Shown here: positions 21,901 through 34,470 of the stretch, piece by piece
Numbering within the stretch: position 1 is the stretch's first letter
How the letters are laid out: each line of letters starts with the position of its first letter
Source: Crocodylus rhombifer
Lineage: Eukaryota; Chordata; Crocodylia; Crocodylidae
Assembly: GCA_038503035.1 (NCBI GenBank)
Contig: JAVSML010021662.1
Coordinates: 62,001 to 126,000, forward strand
Length of the DNA: 64,000 nucleotides
Direction of reading: 5' to 3'
The notes under the pieces: generated by a model
The model's input: the letters and a program-made list of their open reading frames with translations, nothing else
Told to the model about the DNA's origin: nothing
Database searches by the model: none
Program-made: the position numbers and the translations under genes

Positions 21901-23960
21901 TTTAGGTATTTGATGGCTTTTACACAGCTTTTTTATCCCAAATTTTTCATGGCACCTTGTCTTCCAAATTCCAAGCTGGGAGGCTGGCTGTGATTGATCA
22001 TAAAGTACCTTCTGTTTAGTCTGGTTTTCTGGCTAGCCATCCCAGTGTGATGGGACCATTAGAAGAAGCCATTTTGACTGTGCCATTTTTGGGTTTTTTT
22101 TCAAGGGAAGAATTAAAATGTTTTGCCTTTTGGTATGACTAGCTAAAAAAAGAAGCAGCACGCTTACTTAGAATCCTAAATTAAACGTTTAACAATTGAA
22201 TGCTGGCAATAACCCTCCTTTCCAGGCGAGCAATGCTGCTATATGTCAAAACACCAGTGTCAGAGGACTTCTACATTTATAAAACAGCAAAACAAGGGTC
22301 TCTTATTGACGCAGGTGACACAATCTCTGTAGATCTTTGCAGCCTTTTAGTGGCTGGAGCAGACACAGAAGACTCTGAGTTAATTCCTCCTTCGGTGCTA
22401 ATAGCTTTGGTCCATTAGTAGAAACTCCATGATGTTGGTTCTAGAAGTCCTTAGTTCAGTCTTTTCAGGTGATTCATCTGGGAGATCATTACAGGCTTTA
22501 CACAGGAGCCAGAAAAGTCTACACAAGCAGACTATGTAAAGAAAAAGAGGAAATTTGTTATGTGATTTTATAGGTGTATGCAGAAACAGCTTTCATCCTG
22601 ATGGCTCCCAAACTGTTTCACAAGTTAAATGAACTTTGAGGTACAAACTGATTGCTAGTTTCCCAGCTGGAACTCAGAAAGCATTTAACCATGCACAGCA
22701 GCTACACAACAGGATCAGAGCAGCATTGCCCTGACAAAACTGTAAAGCATTTGGCCGCAGTGTCTCACCCATATCCTATTCTGGGACAGGGCAGGGAAGT
22801 ATTAGCCCTTCCCCCCTTCATTATAAAAAATCATCATTAAAAATACGAAAGGAGCTTTAAAGGACACATTGTCAAGAGCTGGATTTCATTTGTCATTCAA
22901 AAGAGCAACTCAATGGAGTTCTTGCGTTCCAAGCTGGGTTTATCACTTGCCCGTGGATTACAGGATTTTAACAGCCTGAATATAGTGGGAAATGTGTTGT
23001 GTGAATTTCAGCAAAAGTTTTAATGAACTTAGATACATTTTTTATTTGAGCATTGAGTTTCACCTCCCTTCCTTCTTCTCTTTTGTTTCCTGCTCAGCTT
23101 TTAGGTGCGCTCACCATCCTGTGTTGTCCGACGCAGTGTGTGAAAATTTGAACAATGCAAGACATAGCTCAGTGAAGGTGTAAATATAGAAAGTACCTAA
23201 TCATATCAGCCCTTGTCTAATAGAATCCGTTCAGCCTCTGCCTGGTATCTTCTCAAATACTGTGCAATTCTCATTGCTGTTTTTTAAAATTCCCCAGTTA
23301 TTCAGCACTGAATTATAGCTGGACAGTCTTTCCCTGCTCAACTAAATGTGATAGTTGCATACGCCACACTCTGTCTTTCAAAGGTAGTCATTATGATATT
23401 AATGACCATCTGTAAGCAAAATACACAGGCAGGGTATTATTAGTACATGCAATTTAGGCATTGTGCTTTTGTCGGCATGAATGCAGTTTAAATTAAACTG
23501 CAGTTGGCTACAGCTGAAGGAGCTTTTACTTATCATCCTGTAACAAGGAGCTTCTAGTTTCTTCAAAAAATCCATTCATCCAATAACTACTTACAAGAGG
23601 ATTACAGTGTTGCAAAGACACTGCCCTTTTATTTTCTGATTTTTGAGCTGCTGGTTGGAAAACTCCAGAGGGCTCCAGAATGGATTTCTTTTTCATTTAC
23701 ACTAGGGTGAAATATTGTTTCACTGTCGCTGCTCATAATTAACTTGGGCATAAGTCAGAACTGGGCCTTTGAAATTCAAGCTATTGAATGCCAAAACTCT
23801 GCCAGCTAATATTTTCCTCTGCTAAAACAAAAACAGTGTTTTATTTTGCTTTTCAACCTGTTTGCTAAAAAAGTACTACTTCCAGCCTATAGTAATTTAG
23901 AATATCCATGAAGTGGTTTTGCGACTTTGTGGAGAATACACAATTCTTTTATGACCTATG
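18966..23960. other. Unassigned AT-rich noncoding sequence
   Basis: About 5 kb in which I recognise no gene, RNA or bounded repeat. Open frames reach only about 100 codons (19838-20140) and carry no recognisable domain. Confidence 0.35.
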
Positions 23961-23968
23961 GCAATAAA
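23961..23968. repeat. Target-site duplication, left (gcaataaa)
   Basis: An exact 8-bp direct repeat with 24783-24790 bounds the foldback element between them. Confidence 0.92.
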
Positions 23969-24782
23969 TAGGGGTGTGCAAAATGGGCCGTATTTGATTC
24001 GGATTCAGCCCAAATCAGGGACAGAGATTCGATTTGTTGATTCGCATCACTATCCCCAATTCGATTTGGCCAAATCTGAATCTGAAGATTCGATGCTGAT
24101 TCAGAGAATCAGTGATTTGGCCATAGACACAGCTTTAAATGTTTTTTCTACATACCCTGAGGTACCAGGCATGGCTCATGAATGCTGTGATGTTGGGGCA
24201 GATGGAGCATCCCACAGAAGTGTGTGGGGGGCCTCCATGTGCCCAGCGGCAAACCCAGAAGTGGACTGGAAGTACTTCTGGTCCATTTCTGGGTCCACTG
24301 CTGAGCATGCTGGGGAGGCCCCTGCACCCCTCTGGCTTGGCGATCATCTGTGAGGGACCCTGGGTGCCCCCCCCACCCAAGAGGCACTAGTCACCTAGCT
24401 GAATAGGCATGGGGTGGGGGTCCCCAGTGCACTCCCTGGTGGACCCAGAAGTGGACCAGACTTGCTTCTGGTCCACTTCTGGGTCTGCTGCCAAGCACGC
24501 TGGGAAGCCCCTGCACTCCTGTGGGATGCTCCATCCGCCCCAGCATTGCAGCATTCATGAGCTGCCTGGTACCTTGAGGTATGTAGAAACAACATTTAAA
24601 GCTGTGTCTATATTCAAATTGCAAAATCTTTGTGAATCTCTCCGAATTAATTCGGAGGGTTCCGATTCGATTCAGAGAGATTAAAGGGTCTCCTGATTTG
24701 ATTCAGATTTGGAGATTTGGTCACCGAATCAGGCCAGATCTCTGCCAAATCAAAGCAGGGACCAAAGCTTCACACAGCCCTA
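23969..24782. mobile_element. Foldback hAT-type MITE with exact 8-bp target duplication
   Basis: The element starts TAGGGGTGTGCAAAA and its other end, reversed, starts TAGGGCTGTGTGAAG. It is flanked by gcaataaa on both sides. Both arms are full of GATTTGG / GATTCGG motifs. A second inverted pair lies inside: about 24156-24222 (gaggtaccaggcatggctca, then gcatcccacag) against about 24520-24583 (the mirror of this, ending taccttgaggtatgtag). A third pair is built on cccagaagtggac and its complement. Most of the 814 bp can therefore fold on itself. Overlapping frames on both strands (60-131 codons) come from the GC-rich centre and are not genes. The TAG start and 8-bp duplication point to hAT. 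Confidence 0.92.
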
Positions 24783-24790
24783 GCAATAAA
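24783..24790. repeat. Target-site duplication, right (gcaataaa)
   Basis: Exact copy of 23961-23968. Confidence 0.92.
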
Positions 24791-24934
24791 CCCTCTGTTC
24801 TATTGCAATATCTTGTTCTAACTCTGGAAAGCATCTGGGGTCCATGACCATTGAAACCAACTGGCATTGAATTGAGGTATACATTATATTTCTCATGATC
24901 AGTTATCAGCTTGGACAGCAGGTATAGACTCAGA

Positions 24935-25560
24935 GCCATGCTTTTACATCAGCATATGATACTGGTAAGACCAATTCAGGAATACTGTATACAGTTCAGG
25001 TGTTCATGTTTTTCAGCAGAAGTTGAAAAGTTAAAGAGCGTGCGGAAAAGATCCACAAAGATTATTTGAGAGCTGGAGAAAATGTCTTACAGTGGCAGCC
25101 TTTTAAAGAGCTGGATCTGATAAATCTATCCCCCCAAAAAACAATGAGAAGGTGACTAACTTTCAATTTTATCAATAGCTACATGAGAGGCATTGGGTGG
25201 GGAGGGAAGGGAGAAAGTGATGAGCATTAAAAAGATCTTTAATTTAGATGAGAAACATATAATGAGACTTAATGCCGGGAAGCTGGATCCAGATACATAT
25301 CCAGATACATACAACCTTGAAACAAGGCACACTTCTTAAAAACATTTTGAGGACCATTAACCACCAGAGCAGTTTACCAAGGGAAGTAGTAGATGTTCCA
25401 TCTCTGGAGATTTGCAGGTCAGGAGTGGATGCCCTTCTGTAAGATATGCTTTAACCAAATACAAGTTACTGTGTTCAATACAGGGAGTAACAGAGTTAGC
25501 CCAGGTGCTCTGAATAGTCCTCTCTGGCCTTAAACTCTGAATAAAGTGAGATCAGTTCTT
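24935..25560 (+). mobile_element. L3/CR1-clade LINE fragment, C-terminal part
   Basis: On the plus strand 24937-25065 reads ILVRPIQEYCIQF and VEKLKSVRKRSTKII, the block that follows the RT palm in CR1/L3 elements. 25360-25440 reads SSLPREVVDVPSLE, the conserved C-terminal WNxLPxEVV region. Stops are frequent. It starts about 150 bp after the foldback element. Confidence 0.7.
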
Positions 25561-27984
25561 GAGGAGCAGGGTTAATAAGCCTATTTCCATAACTGTCTCT
25601 AACCAAACTAATTCTCTAATTGAATCTCATTATCCTGAGTTAGGAAGGTGCCCTGAGCTAAAGGAATATTATTTTTATTGGGTGGGTCATTTAGTATGTA
25701 ACAGGACACTGGAGTGTTGGATGGGTAAATCATGAGGAGTGGAAAAATGCAGGTTAGCATACTGGCTGTGATCAACACTAATTAAGTCTCTCTGCATGGT
25801 GTAATTTAATGACTGTGCGCCAACCTTGACTTTTACGTTTTCCTGGCTTATTTTCATATTGATTTTTTTTCACCTTATTTTAAATGACTTTTTCAATAGT
25901 TCTTTTCATTTGTTCCAAATACATTTATGTGCCTATAGTGAATGATGTCACTGAAACATTCTAGATGGGATTTTCAAAGGCACCCAAGTGACTTAGGAGC
26001 ATAAGCCTGACTGTTAGGACTTAGGTTCATAAACCTTAGAGAACTTTGAAATCCAACCCTTTCTTCCTATGAAGACCATTTTCCTTAGCATTTAGATTGT
26101 TGAGCACAAATGTTGTCAAACCAAAGAGAGAAAATGTTAAAAGTGAATAAATGCTGCATCAGAAAAGCTTAGCTGATATTTGAAATCTAGAGACTTGCAG
26201 TCGTATCGCTCATTTAAATAAGTTCTGAGCAGCTTGCCAAGATTACAGCTGACAAGAAAATTTTCTGTTGGAGTATTTCTTATAACATAGGAAAGGAAAA
26301 ACCATGAGTGTTTTAAGCGATACATTTTCCCTCTACCTTTTTTGTTCTTCTTCCTTTGATTAGCTGGTAAGATTTTGTTTTGCTTTCTGGTCAAAATCTC
26401 AAAAAAATAAAAAGGTGTATGAAAACTACTTCCGGTTTTTGACTAAGCCTGCCACCTATTCAGTCACACTTAATTCAAACTGTACTCAGCAAGAGCTCTT
26501 AAAAGTCTGTAAATATAGTATCTGTACATATTAGCTAATATACTCTTTACATTTGTCATACCATAACATAGCATATTAATCCTACATTTCACAGCTTCAC
26601 ACCATAAGATGGCTGAAACAATATGCCAAAACTGCATACATGAAATAAACAGCTTCTCACTGTGTCATACTGGGCCCAGGAAGAATTTTTGTTTGCCTTT
26701 TGAATGCACAATTTGGCTTGGGCACGTCAGGGGGGAAGGGCATGGGAGGCTCATTTTTTTCTGAAGTACTGCAGATTGGCTGGGGTGGATGGGTTGGTGC
26801 TCCTTGAGGTCTGAGAGTCCTCTTGAGTGCTTGGATGGCATGCCTCACTCATGCAATCAGAGTTGAATTGATTGATCTGAGTTTCTTCTACTTGACAAAT
26901 ACCCTGCCACCATGGCAGACCAAAGCATCCTCAGGGACATTCTCCATCATTCCTCCTGTGGTACATGGCTCTTTTTTGAGGCTTGCGTTATTTTTGTCCT
27001 GAAGAATCTATGTTTGTTTCAAGGTTTCAGGTGATTTTTGGGGGGGCTCGGGCAAGGGAAGGAGCCAGAATCAATGTTTAGACTCTTCTGCACAGAAGAG
27101 CTATTGCATGAATGCATGCACTTGCAAACAGGACCAGGTGGTCCTTTCCAGTTGTAATATCCAATTAGTTAGAATTTGAACTAACTGTTCAGCTGGATCA
27201 TGTTCCCTTTTGATTTGCTGTTGCTGATCATCTACATCAATGAAATGCACCTGCTCTTGGAGCAATATCAATACTAGTCTTCAGATATTGACAAGATACT
27301 TGCACGTGAGAGAGTATATGCCACTTATTACTTGTTGTTCACCGTTCTCCCATCTAAGGAGTTTAAATTGTCCAATCAAACAGCAGAAACACTACCAGAT
27401 GTTTCAGATAACCAAGCACATGCTGCAAATAATGAATGGCAAACAGAAATAGTGACGATATTTTAATTTAATTTAAGCCGGTAGCCAAATATTTTTAATG
27501 AACAATTAATACTGATGAATAACAAGTGCACTAACAAAAATCAGGATTCACTCAGAAAGAGGAAAAGGATTCAGTTTGTGATAAGCTGCTTTGAAATAAC
27601 TGTCCAGCTCTCTCTCTTTTTTGAATTGCTACTTGCTTAGTCTGAGTCGAAGACTATTTCTAATTGATTTCTAAGGCTTTCTCATCTTTGAACTGCTGTA
27701 AGCATCTGGAATACATCAGAAAAGTAAAAGCGCCACCGGCATATGAAGCACATCATATTGTCCTTCTCTCAGGATTCCCGGGGAGTTTTGATTTGAGAGG
27801 CTCTTGGAGAAAGATAAGGAAAATAAACTAGTGTGTGCTGATTTAAACAATATAAAAGGGTATTATTTTTACCCCATATCACAGCACTGCAAAATCATTC
27901 TTGCAGGGTTGTTGCGACTCCCAACAGCATCTCTCAAATGAATATTTGTTTATTCCAAAAAAGGAGGGAGTAACAACCCAAACA
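25561..27984. other. Unassigned noncoding sequence with one short palindrome
   Basis: Apart from the foldback at 25967-26059, no gene or bounded repeat is recognised in these 2.4 kb. Confidence 0.35.
25967..26059. repeat. Short palindromic repeat (ATTTTCAAAGGCACC type)
   Basis: The left arm gggattttcaaaggcaccca and acttaggagcataagcct pairs with the reverse complement of the right arm (ggttggatttcaaag, then ttatgaacctaagtcct). This resembles an abundant reptile repeat with cores of 'cttaggagcctaagtc'. It is a compact hairpin of about 90 bp with no coding content. Confidence 0.5.
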
Positions 27985-28710
27985 TAGGAATATAGAGAGG
28001 CCTGTCCGGTCCTATCACAGGAAGTATGATATAGTTCCAGGTTCTACATTAAATATAAAATTACTCATAACTCTGCCCACTTCCACGTTAAAACTAAAGG
28101 GATTCTCTGCCCTGGCTTTTCCTACTGGAAAGCTGCTCCAGAGGCTCATTCTTCTGATGGTTAGACATTTTTTAATTTCTAGCCTGAATTGGTTCATGGT
28201 CAGTGTATGCCCATTAAGTTATTGTACCAGCGTGGCTCTTTTAGCTAAAATATTTTCTACATTTTCTACAGGACAGCATTTTGCTAGACTACAATAAGCT
28301 AAAGTCATGGGTTCCTCTTTTAAGAAGCTTTCAGTTTCTTTATCATCTTGGTAGATCTTCTCTGTACCTGCTCCAGTTTGAATTCATCTTCCTTGAACAT
28401 GGACGACTGACATGTATGTAATATTCCAGGCTTAGGTCTCACAAGTTCTTTTGAAAATGGAATTTTTAAAAAAAATCTCTATTGGATGCATCCCAACAGA
28501 TACATTTTAGGATTGTTCTCATCTCTTTTATTGCTGAATCACATGGATGGTTCACTGTTTTGTGACTAATTTAATATTCCCAATCCTTTACCTAATTCTG
28601 TTTGTGCCCAAAGATCCCAGTTTATTAGGAGAAATGCTCAATCTTAGTCCTGAAGTACATGATTTGAAATTTGTACTATTAATTTGATCCCATTTCTACT
28701 CATCAAGGGG
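27985..28710 (-). mobile_element. Old L3/CR1-type LINE 3' part
   Basis: Antisense text typical of a CR1/L3 C-terminus and 3' UTR runs from cataggaatatagagaggcc at the low end. It continues through tctctgtacctgctccagtt (the antisense of the thumb region) and gtaatattccaggcttagg to about 28710. It is older and more diverged than the CR1 at 29570-30186. The older LINE probably continues at 30187-30740, the two parts being split by the block between. Confidence 0.65.
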
Positions 28711-29561
28711 CACGTCTGAAGACTACTCTTCAAGGGGCTTGTCTACATGAGACACTACATTGCCGTAATGATGAGCTATGACAATGTAGCTTGGCGCTAT
28801 GGCGACACAGCATTGGCAGGCACTAACCGGAGCACCACTGCTACATCGCCATAGTGATGAGCTACACTGCCATAGCTTGTTACTATGGCAATATAGCCTC
28901 TAAAAATAACCATGTGCTGCCAGGACTGTGCGGTTCCAGTGGGTACTGTGCAGTCATGTCGTACTAACCCCACTTCTACCGCCATTGCCACTGCACATGC
29001 AAAGAGTAATGCTGGGAAGAGCCTGATGCCACCCCATGACCCCCAGATGATCCACTTGCGGCTCCATCTTGCACCTGCCCTGGCTGTGCAGGACCTGCCC
29101 CTGCTCCATTCCCTCACTCACTGCCACAATGGGGGGCCACAGATTGAGGCCCCAGTGGTGAAGGAGGGAATGGGGCATAGGCAGGACATGGGGCTGGGAG
29201 GAGTGGGGGACAAGCCAAGGCCTGGGGGGCATGTGCCATCCTGCACCTCCGCTGGTCCACCACCCAGCCTGATCAGGCCCTCTCCCCCTAGCCCCTGCTC
29301 CTGCCTGTATCTAACTCCCTCCTCACCACTGCAACCTCAATTTGCCCCACCACCCTATGGCCCTTTCTCCTTCCCTCGCAGACTTATGTGCTGAAGTGGG
29401 GGCACACCCAAATAATTTTTTCTCCCTCTGCCTCAATCTGTCCCCCCACTTCCCTCTCCACAGACTGACCTGAGGGGTGGCAGGCCATGGTGCAGGGTAG
29501 ATTGTGGGTTGCTTTTTAATTCAAAAAGTGAACCCCTACTCAAAAAGGCTGGAGACCACTG
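28711..29561. mobile_element. Composite DNA-element insertion splitting the LINE
   Basis: A Harbinger-like end GGGCTTGTCTACATGAGAC sits at 28735, next to a partial duplicate at 28707. At the far side, reversed from 29561, stands CAGTGGTCTCCAGCCTTTTT, a Charlie-type hAT end. Thus at least two elements appear joined, with opposite ends missing. Between them, 28750-28905 contains inverted ctacatcgccatagtgatgag-like units and 28970-29510 is GC-rich. The 160-codon frame at 28912-29394 lies in that GC-rich part and has no recognisable domain. Confidence 0.45.
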
Positions 29562-29569
29562 ATCTAGGT

Positions 29570-30186
29570 CCATACTTTTTTGAGCCCCACTTTAAGTAGT
29601 CAAAGGCTGTTATTAAATCCCATCTCAGTCTTCTCTAGACCAGTTCCCTCAATCTTTCCTCATAAGTCATGTCCCCCATCTTCACTATTTTTGTTGCCCT
29701 GTGGTGTACTCTCTCCAATTTGTCCACATCCTTTTTGTAGTGGGGTGCGCAAAACTGAACACATTACTCCAGTGCTGAATAGAGGGAATAACCACTGCCC
29801 CGACCTACTGGCAACACACATAACAATGCAGCCCAGGATGCTGTTAGCCATCTTGGCAACAAGGGCAAACTGTTGGCACATATTCAGCTTATTGTCCACT
29901 GTAACCCCGGGTCCTTTTCTGCACAGCTGCTGCCCAGCCTGTCAGCCCCCAGCCTGTACCAGTGCGTGGGATTGTTCAATCCTAAGTGCAGGACTTTGCA
30001 TTTGTCCTTGTTGAACTTCATGAGATTTCTTTTAGCCCAGTCCTCCATTTTGTCTAGGTCACTCTGAATCCTAGCCTTGCCCTCCAATGTATCTACTACT
30101 CCCCCCAGTTTGGTGCTGAGGGTGCACTCTATGCCATCTTCCAGGTCGCTGATGAAGACATTGAACAAAAGCATTGCTAAATCCAT
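29570..30186 (-). mobile_element. CR1 LINE fragment
   Basis: The plus strand carries the antisense CR1 landmarks attaaatcccatctcagtct, tcctcataagtcatgt, gttgccctgtggtgtactct, ccaatttgtccacatcc, ttcagcttattgtccactgt and ggactttgcatttgtccttg. On the minus strand 29884-30219 is open for 111 codons and reads FNVFISDLEDGI and MKFNKDKCKVLHLGLN. The 3' tail is absent at 29570, so this copy is truncated at both ends. Confidence 0.88.
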
Positions 30187-30740
30187 ATTTGATGTTAACC
30201 ACTTTTTGTTTCCATCCATATCTTTTCATTATTCTTACCTTTCAAATTTGTTTTAAAGCCTGGCATATTATTAAGGTTAAACTAGCAGGCCTATATGTGG
30301 CACAGATGTTATTCTCCTTAAATATAGCTAGTATATTTGCCTTTCTCCAACCAATAGTACAACCAACCACTAGATAAATTAATTTAAAAACCCGGGCTGC
30401 CAGGCTGTTAATTTCATATGTTATTTTTATCCCCAGAACACTAGGATGAAAAATATCTTAACCCCCTGACTTGAGTATAGTGACCTCTCTGAGCTTTGTC
30501 TAAAAATACGGTAATTTTCATTTCTACATCCTTATTCCCAATAGCCCTCCTGAATTGGTTTACTTGTTTAACATCATTGCCTTATGGAAAGGAGGAACAA
30601 AGTTTTCCTTCCTTTGTTCAGCTACACCAAATAGCTTTTAACCTCTAGCCTGTTCTCACTGAATAATGGGCTAGTTTGCTTGCTTTGTTTTTATTTACAA
30701 AATCTTTTGCTACTTGTTTTTATTTCCTTGTCAAAGTCTC
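30187..30740 (-). mobile_element. Old L3-type LINE, probable continuation of 27985-28710
   Basis: Antisense landmarks gcctggcatattattaaggt, taaactagcaggcctatat and cttaaatatagctagtatat match the RT region seen also in the minus-strand LINE at 18040-18510. Sequence age and order fit one old element interrupted by younger insertions. This continuity is inference. Confidence 0.5.
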
Positions 30741-33689
30741 CTTGACTTGACAGAGGCAGTGAAAGGCAACTGAGTTTCTACATGGGGCAGGTTTTCAAGG
30801 TAATACCCAACCTATATCACTAAAACGTGTCGGCATCTCTAATATACATAAAAAATACATCTGTGCAAACCCAGGTATGCAAATGCATGGGCAGCATTCC
30901 CAGTTACTTACCCATTATATCATTTGTCAGACAACTAAATGATTTTGCAAATCCCAAAGAAGGCTAGCCTGTGAAAGCAGTACCACGCCGCCTTGACAGA
31001 CTAGTTGTAAAATCATTGTTTTGCTCTTCAAAGTGGCCATTTGCAATCCAGCACCTGTGTTCAGTGCCTGCTGAATAAAAGCCACAATGGTGAAATTGTG
31101 GTGCCACTGAAGTCAAGGCAAAAGTCCCATAGCCTTCTCTAAGATTTCCACTTGTGCAGTCTGATGCAGTCCCCACTAGGAAGCCATGAGCAGGCTTTGT
31201 AACACATCCTAGAAATGAAACATACTGGTATCATTTGATCTTTCTGCCTTTTGTCCCATTTCATTTTTTTCTACCAACATTAATGCAGATTTCCCAAAGC
31301 TAAAAGCCAGGAAAGCTTTGTTTCTCATCATAGAAGACTTGCTTCCTAGACTGCTTTCTTAGCTCTCTACTCTATTATTAAGGTAATCCATGCACATTTG
31401 TTATACGGTCTGCAGTACAGCGTTAGAGTTACAGAACATATTTTTGACACCATTTAAATACTTTTATTCATTTTAAAAAGGTCAGACAAACTCAATCAAA
31501 ACAGATCAATTTAACATTTCAAAAACTGTGTTAATGTGACACTGTTATAGTAACAGAGATTGAGAGACCCCTACTTCCAGGGTTAAATTAAAATAGATTT
31601 TACAAAATAAAGAATTAGGGTAATTGTGAAAATATAGAGCTAGAACGTTGCATAAATGACAGGAAAACAGATTCAGGGCCAAGTGCTGAGCTGCTATAAA
31701 CAGCATCTTTCCACTGGATTATACTGGTTGAGAACTCAGTCTATAGTATTCAATGAAAAGAGTTAATTTCTTTAGGTGTTTCATAGCGAATTCCTGTAAC
31801 CATACAGCTGATGAAGTGTCATGAGCAATGCAACCAGCACCCATGTTTCTATTACCTTAAACTGTCAGGTACCGTGTGCATAATTTAGAAAGACTGTTTA
31901 GTTATATGTTCACAACCATTTACAATGAATTCCTTTTTTTCTGCTTTCCCTCCACCTAGCAGTATGTTTGCCTGGTTTCAGATCATTGCATTACCTAGCA
32001 ATGCTGCTTGCTACTGCCTTTATAAAATCCAGGTATTAAAAGAACATTATAGGATGTGGCAGCTCTGTCATACCACTTGTTTCTTCAGAGTCGAAGTACA
32101 GAAAACAGTATTTAAAAGCTAAACAAATGCTTCAAGGAAAATATGTGGCCTGCCGATTAAATTTTGGTGCACTTTATGAAGTTGAAGGAAATTTAGGTGG
32201 GGCGGTTCAAGAATCTGGCATCTCAAACAGGCAAGGTCTTTCTGCAGTTTTCCTGCTTCTTTCGCAGTCTGCTTCTGAGATGGAACAATCTTCTCATTGC
32301 CAAGATGACTAATTTCTGTAATTCTTCTAGCCTGGATTTTGAAGACAACTGACAGTAACAGTAGAAGTCCTTCAAAATGCAACAGTATTTCAGCTGACCT
32401 TTTAATCTGTTTGAGCCTTCAGGCTTAGCAAAAACTCTTAGACATCTTGTCTTGTTTTGAAAACCAGCTAATTGCACTAATCCAAACCTGCTTTAATATT
32501 ATACAAGTGAAGTGCATAGTATTTTCTTCATACAAGGGATATTCCTCCTCTTTAAGATGAAGAACACCCTCAGCTCCTACTGTTATCCCCTAAGAAAAAC
32601 TGGCTATTAATTTGAAGAGGGCAGCACTAAAATGGGGGGCAAAGGAGGGAGGGGAGAGATCATCATGCCTTTCTACAGATTTCATCATCTGGTTTACCTC
32701 TTGACTATGTGTTTATTGTATTTAAATCTTCTTGGAATTATATTTAGGTCAATCTTGAGAGGAAAGCAAACCAAGTCCTGCAGAGTGGGACAAGTCCTGC
32801 ACATGCATTAATTTTCTTTTCCTAGTGTGCATTAAATTAGTGCCTCCAATGTGAGGTACTAAATAAATGCATGTTAGGCTGTCCTAATGCGCAGTACCAA
32901 TAGGGCATGTTTTAAAAGCAATGCTTAAAATGTAGTAGCCTTTTTTACTGTGCATTAGCATAATCGCAAGTTTTTTTACATGACACTTTAATGTGCAGTA
33001 AAATAGGCTGATGTGCATTAAAGAATAAGTGTAAAGCAAACCCAGTGACTTGCTCTGAAACTTCTGCTCATTTTTAGAATCCAGCTCAAACTGAAACAGC
33101 CTAAACTAGGAAATGTATTGCCCTTTTGAATTTTTAGGATTTGATCGGGAGTAGAGACAGCAGCCAGAGCTGAAATAAAATGAGTCTTCTCCTTAATTCT
33201 GTCTGTGACTAGATGCAGATTTTTCCGGAAAGCGCATTAGAAAGTCTGCTCTTGTGAGCTTTACAGCCTAGACATGCTGGCTTAAGAGGTTTGGACAAGC
33301 ATCACTGTCTGAACTTTAGATGGGTTTCCCAACCAAATCTCTTAAGATTTGCCCATTAATCAGGCTCACTTAAATGCTTTGTTAGCTAAATTTTATTCAG
33401 ACTTATACTGAATATTAAGGCTGCCAAATGGTTTCCGTGAACTGAAATAATTATTTATTTCTTGAATTAATAGGTAAATGTTTCTATAATGGCAAATGTA
33501 TCGTTAAAAAGAAAAAAGAAACCACTTTTGGAATAAAATGGATGTGATTACATACATCTTGTTCAGAGATAGTGATGCGATTTCTTAAATGGCTGGAACC
33601 CACAGTAGAAATTGGGCTTAGTTTCTGTCTCAGGTGAAACTTTGACTGTATCAAAGGACGGTCTTGTGCCTGAAATGCTCAACCAAAGA
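30741..33689. other. Mostly unassigned sequence, with ACTGTGCATTA-rich patch
   Basis: No gene recognised. 32795-33035 is rich in gtgcattaa / taatgcgcag motifs on both strands and looks like another short DNA element related in style to 9603-9879, but its boundaries are not clear. Confidence 0.4.
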
Positions 33690-33825
33690 TCTGAGTTTAG
33701 CTCTTGATTCTGTCATAGACTTCCTGTGTGGCTTTGATCAAGCCCCTTACTCTTCCTCTCCTTAAGGTCCACACTGAAGAATGGGGATAAGAGGACTTCT
33801 TTTCTTCCCACTTTTTGTCTCTCTT
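33690..33825 (+). mobile_element. MIR-type SINE remnant
   Basis: In order: gattctgtcatagacttcct, gtgtggctttgatcaagccc, cttactcttcctctccttaa and gaatggggataagaggact. These follow the MIR pattern 'tgtgtgaccttgggcaagtcacttaacctctctg ... aatggggataata' at moderate divergence. Confidence 0.62.
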
Positions 33826-34186
33826 GGGTGCATCCAGACAAGCACACATGTGCCTCTTGAAGCATCCCAAGCCAGTTTAAGACACCACAAGAGGCACGCT
33901 GCAAATGAAAAAATGTTCCCTGCACTGCATATTTGCAGCCTGGACTCCATATTTGATACCTGGAGTCATAGTTTCATAGTTTGTCAGTGGGCTGTCCTTC
34001 AAGCAGAGGTGATGGATGAGTCCCACACAGTGAGAAAGATTCCCATTCTAGCACTCCAACCACAAGCCAATCTCCTCCACCACAGTTGCTGCCAATGGGG
34101 GCCAAGGACATGGCTTCAACGTTGGGGTCCAGAGGCACCAGATCCCACCATCAGGCAGGTAGCACAGAGGCCTCATGGGTACCTAT

Positions 34187-34425
34187 CTTGCTGAGGATGT
34201 GGAGCTGCTGCACTGCGACCCCTTGGCTTATTGGGCAACCCGCAGCTAGACATGGCAGGATCTTGCCCAGGAACACGTGTCCAGTGTTCCAAGTGAGAGG
34301 GTGTTCAGCATTGCTGGGGATGTTGTGACACCCCGCTGCACCTTCTTGGATCCTGGTTTGGTGCAGCAGCTGGTGTTCCTGCAGGTGAACCTCCCGCTGC
34401 TGGGCTTCCCCAGCTCCATGTGCAG
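34187..34425 (+). pseudogene. hAT transposase C-terminal dimerisation region (hATC), fragment
   Basis: One frame reads LAEDVELLHCDPLAYWA, one stop at about 34238, then SSVPSERVFSIAGDVVTP, LDPGLVQQLVFLQVNLPLL. This matches the hallmark hAT C-terminal block 'PLxWW ... aPSERVFSxAGxxvt ... lxxlvfLxxNl'. In hAT transposases this region packs against the RNase-H-like core and drives multimerisation. The catalytic core and BED zinc finger are not visible upstream. Sitting about 300 bp before a CR1 insertion and, beyond it, a hAT end (36750), it is likely the 3' remains of an autonomous element. Confidence 0.88.
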
Positions 34426-34470
34426 ATGGAGTGAATGCCATCCTCCTCACTCCATACACATTTGCTTTTT

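Noticed and set aside
23958..24390. Several overlapping frames on both strands
   Set aside because: They are within the foldback hAT-type element and mirror each other because of its inverted repeats.
28912..29394. 160-codon plus-strand frame rich in Pro and Ser
   Set aside because: GC-rich transposon interior with an open antisense frame too. No domain and no splice context.
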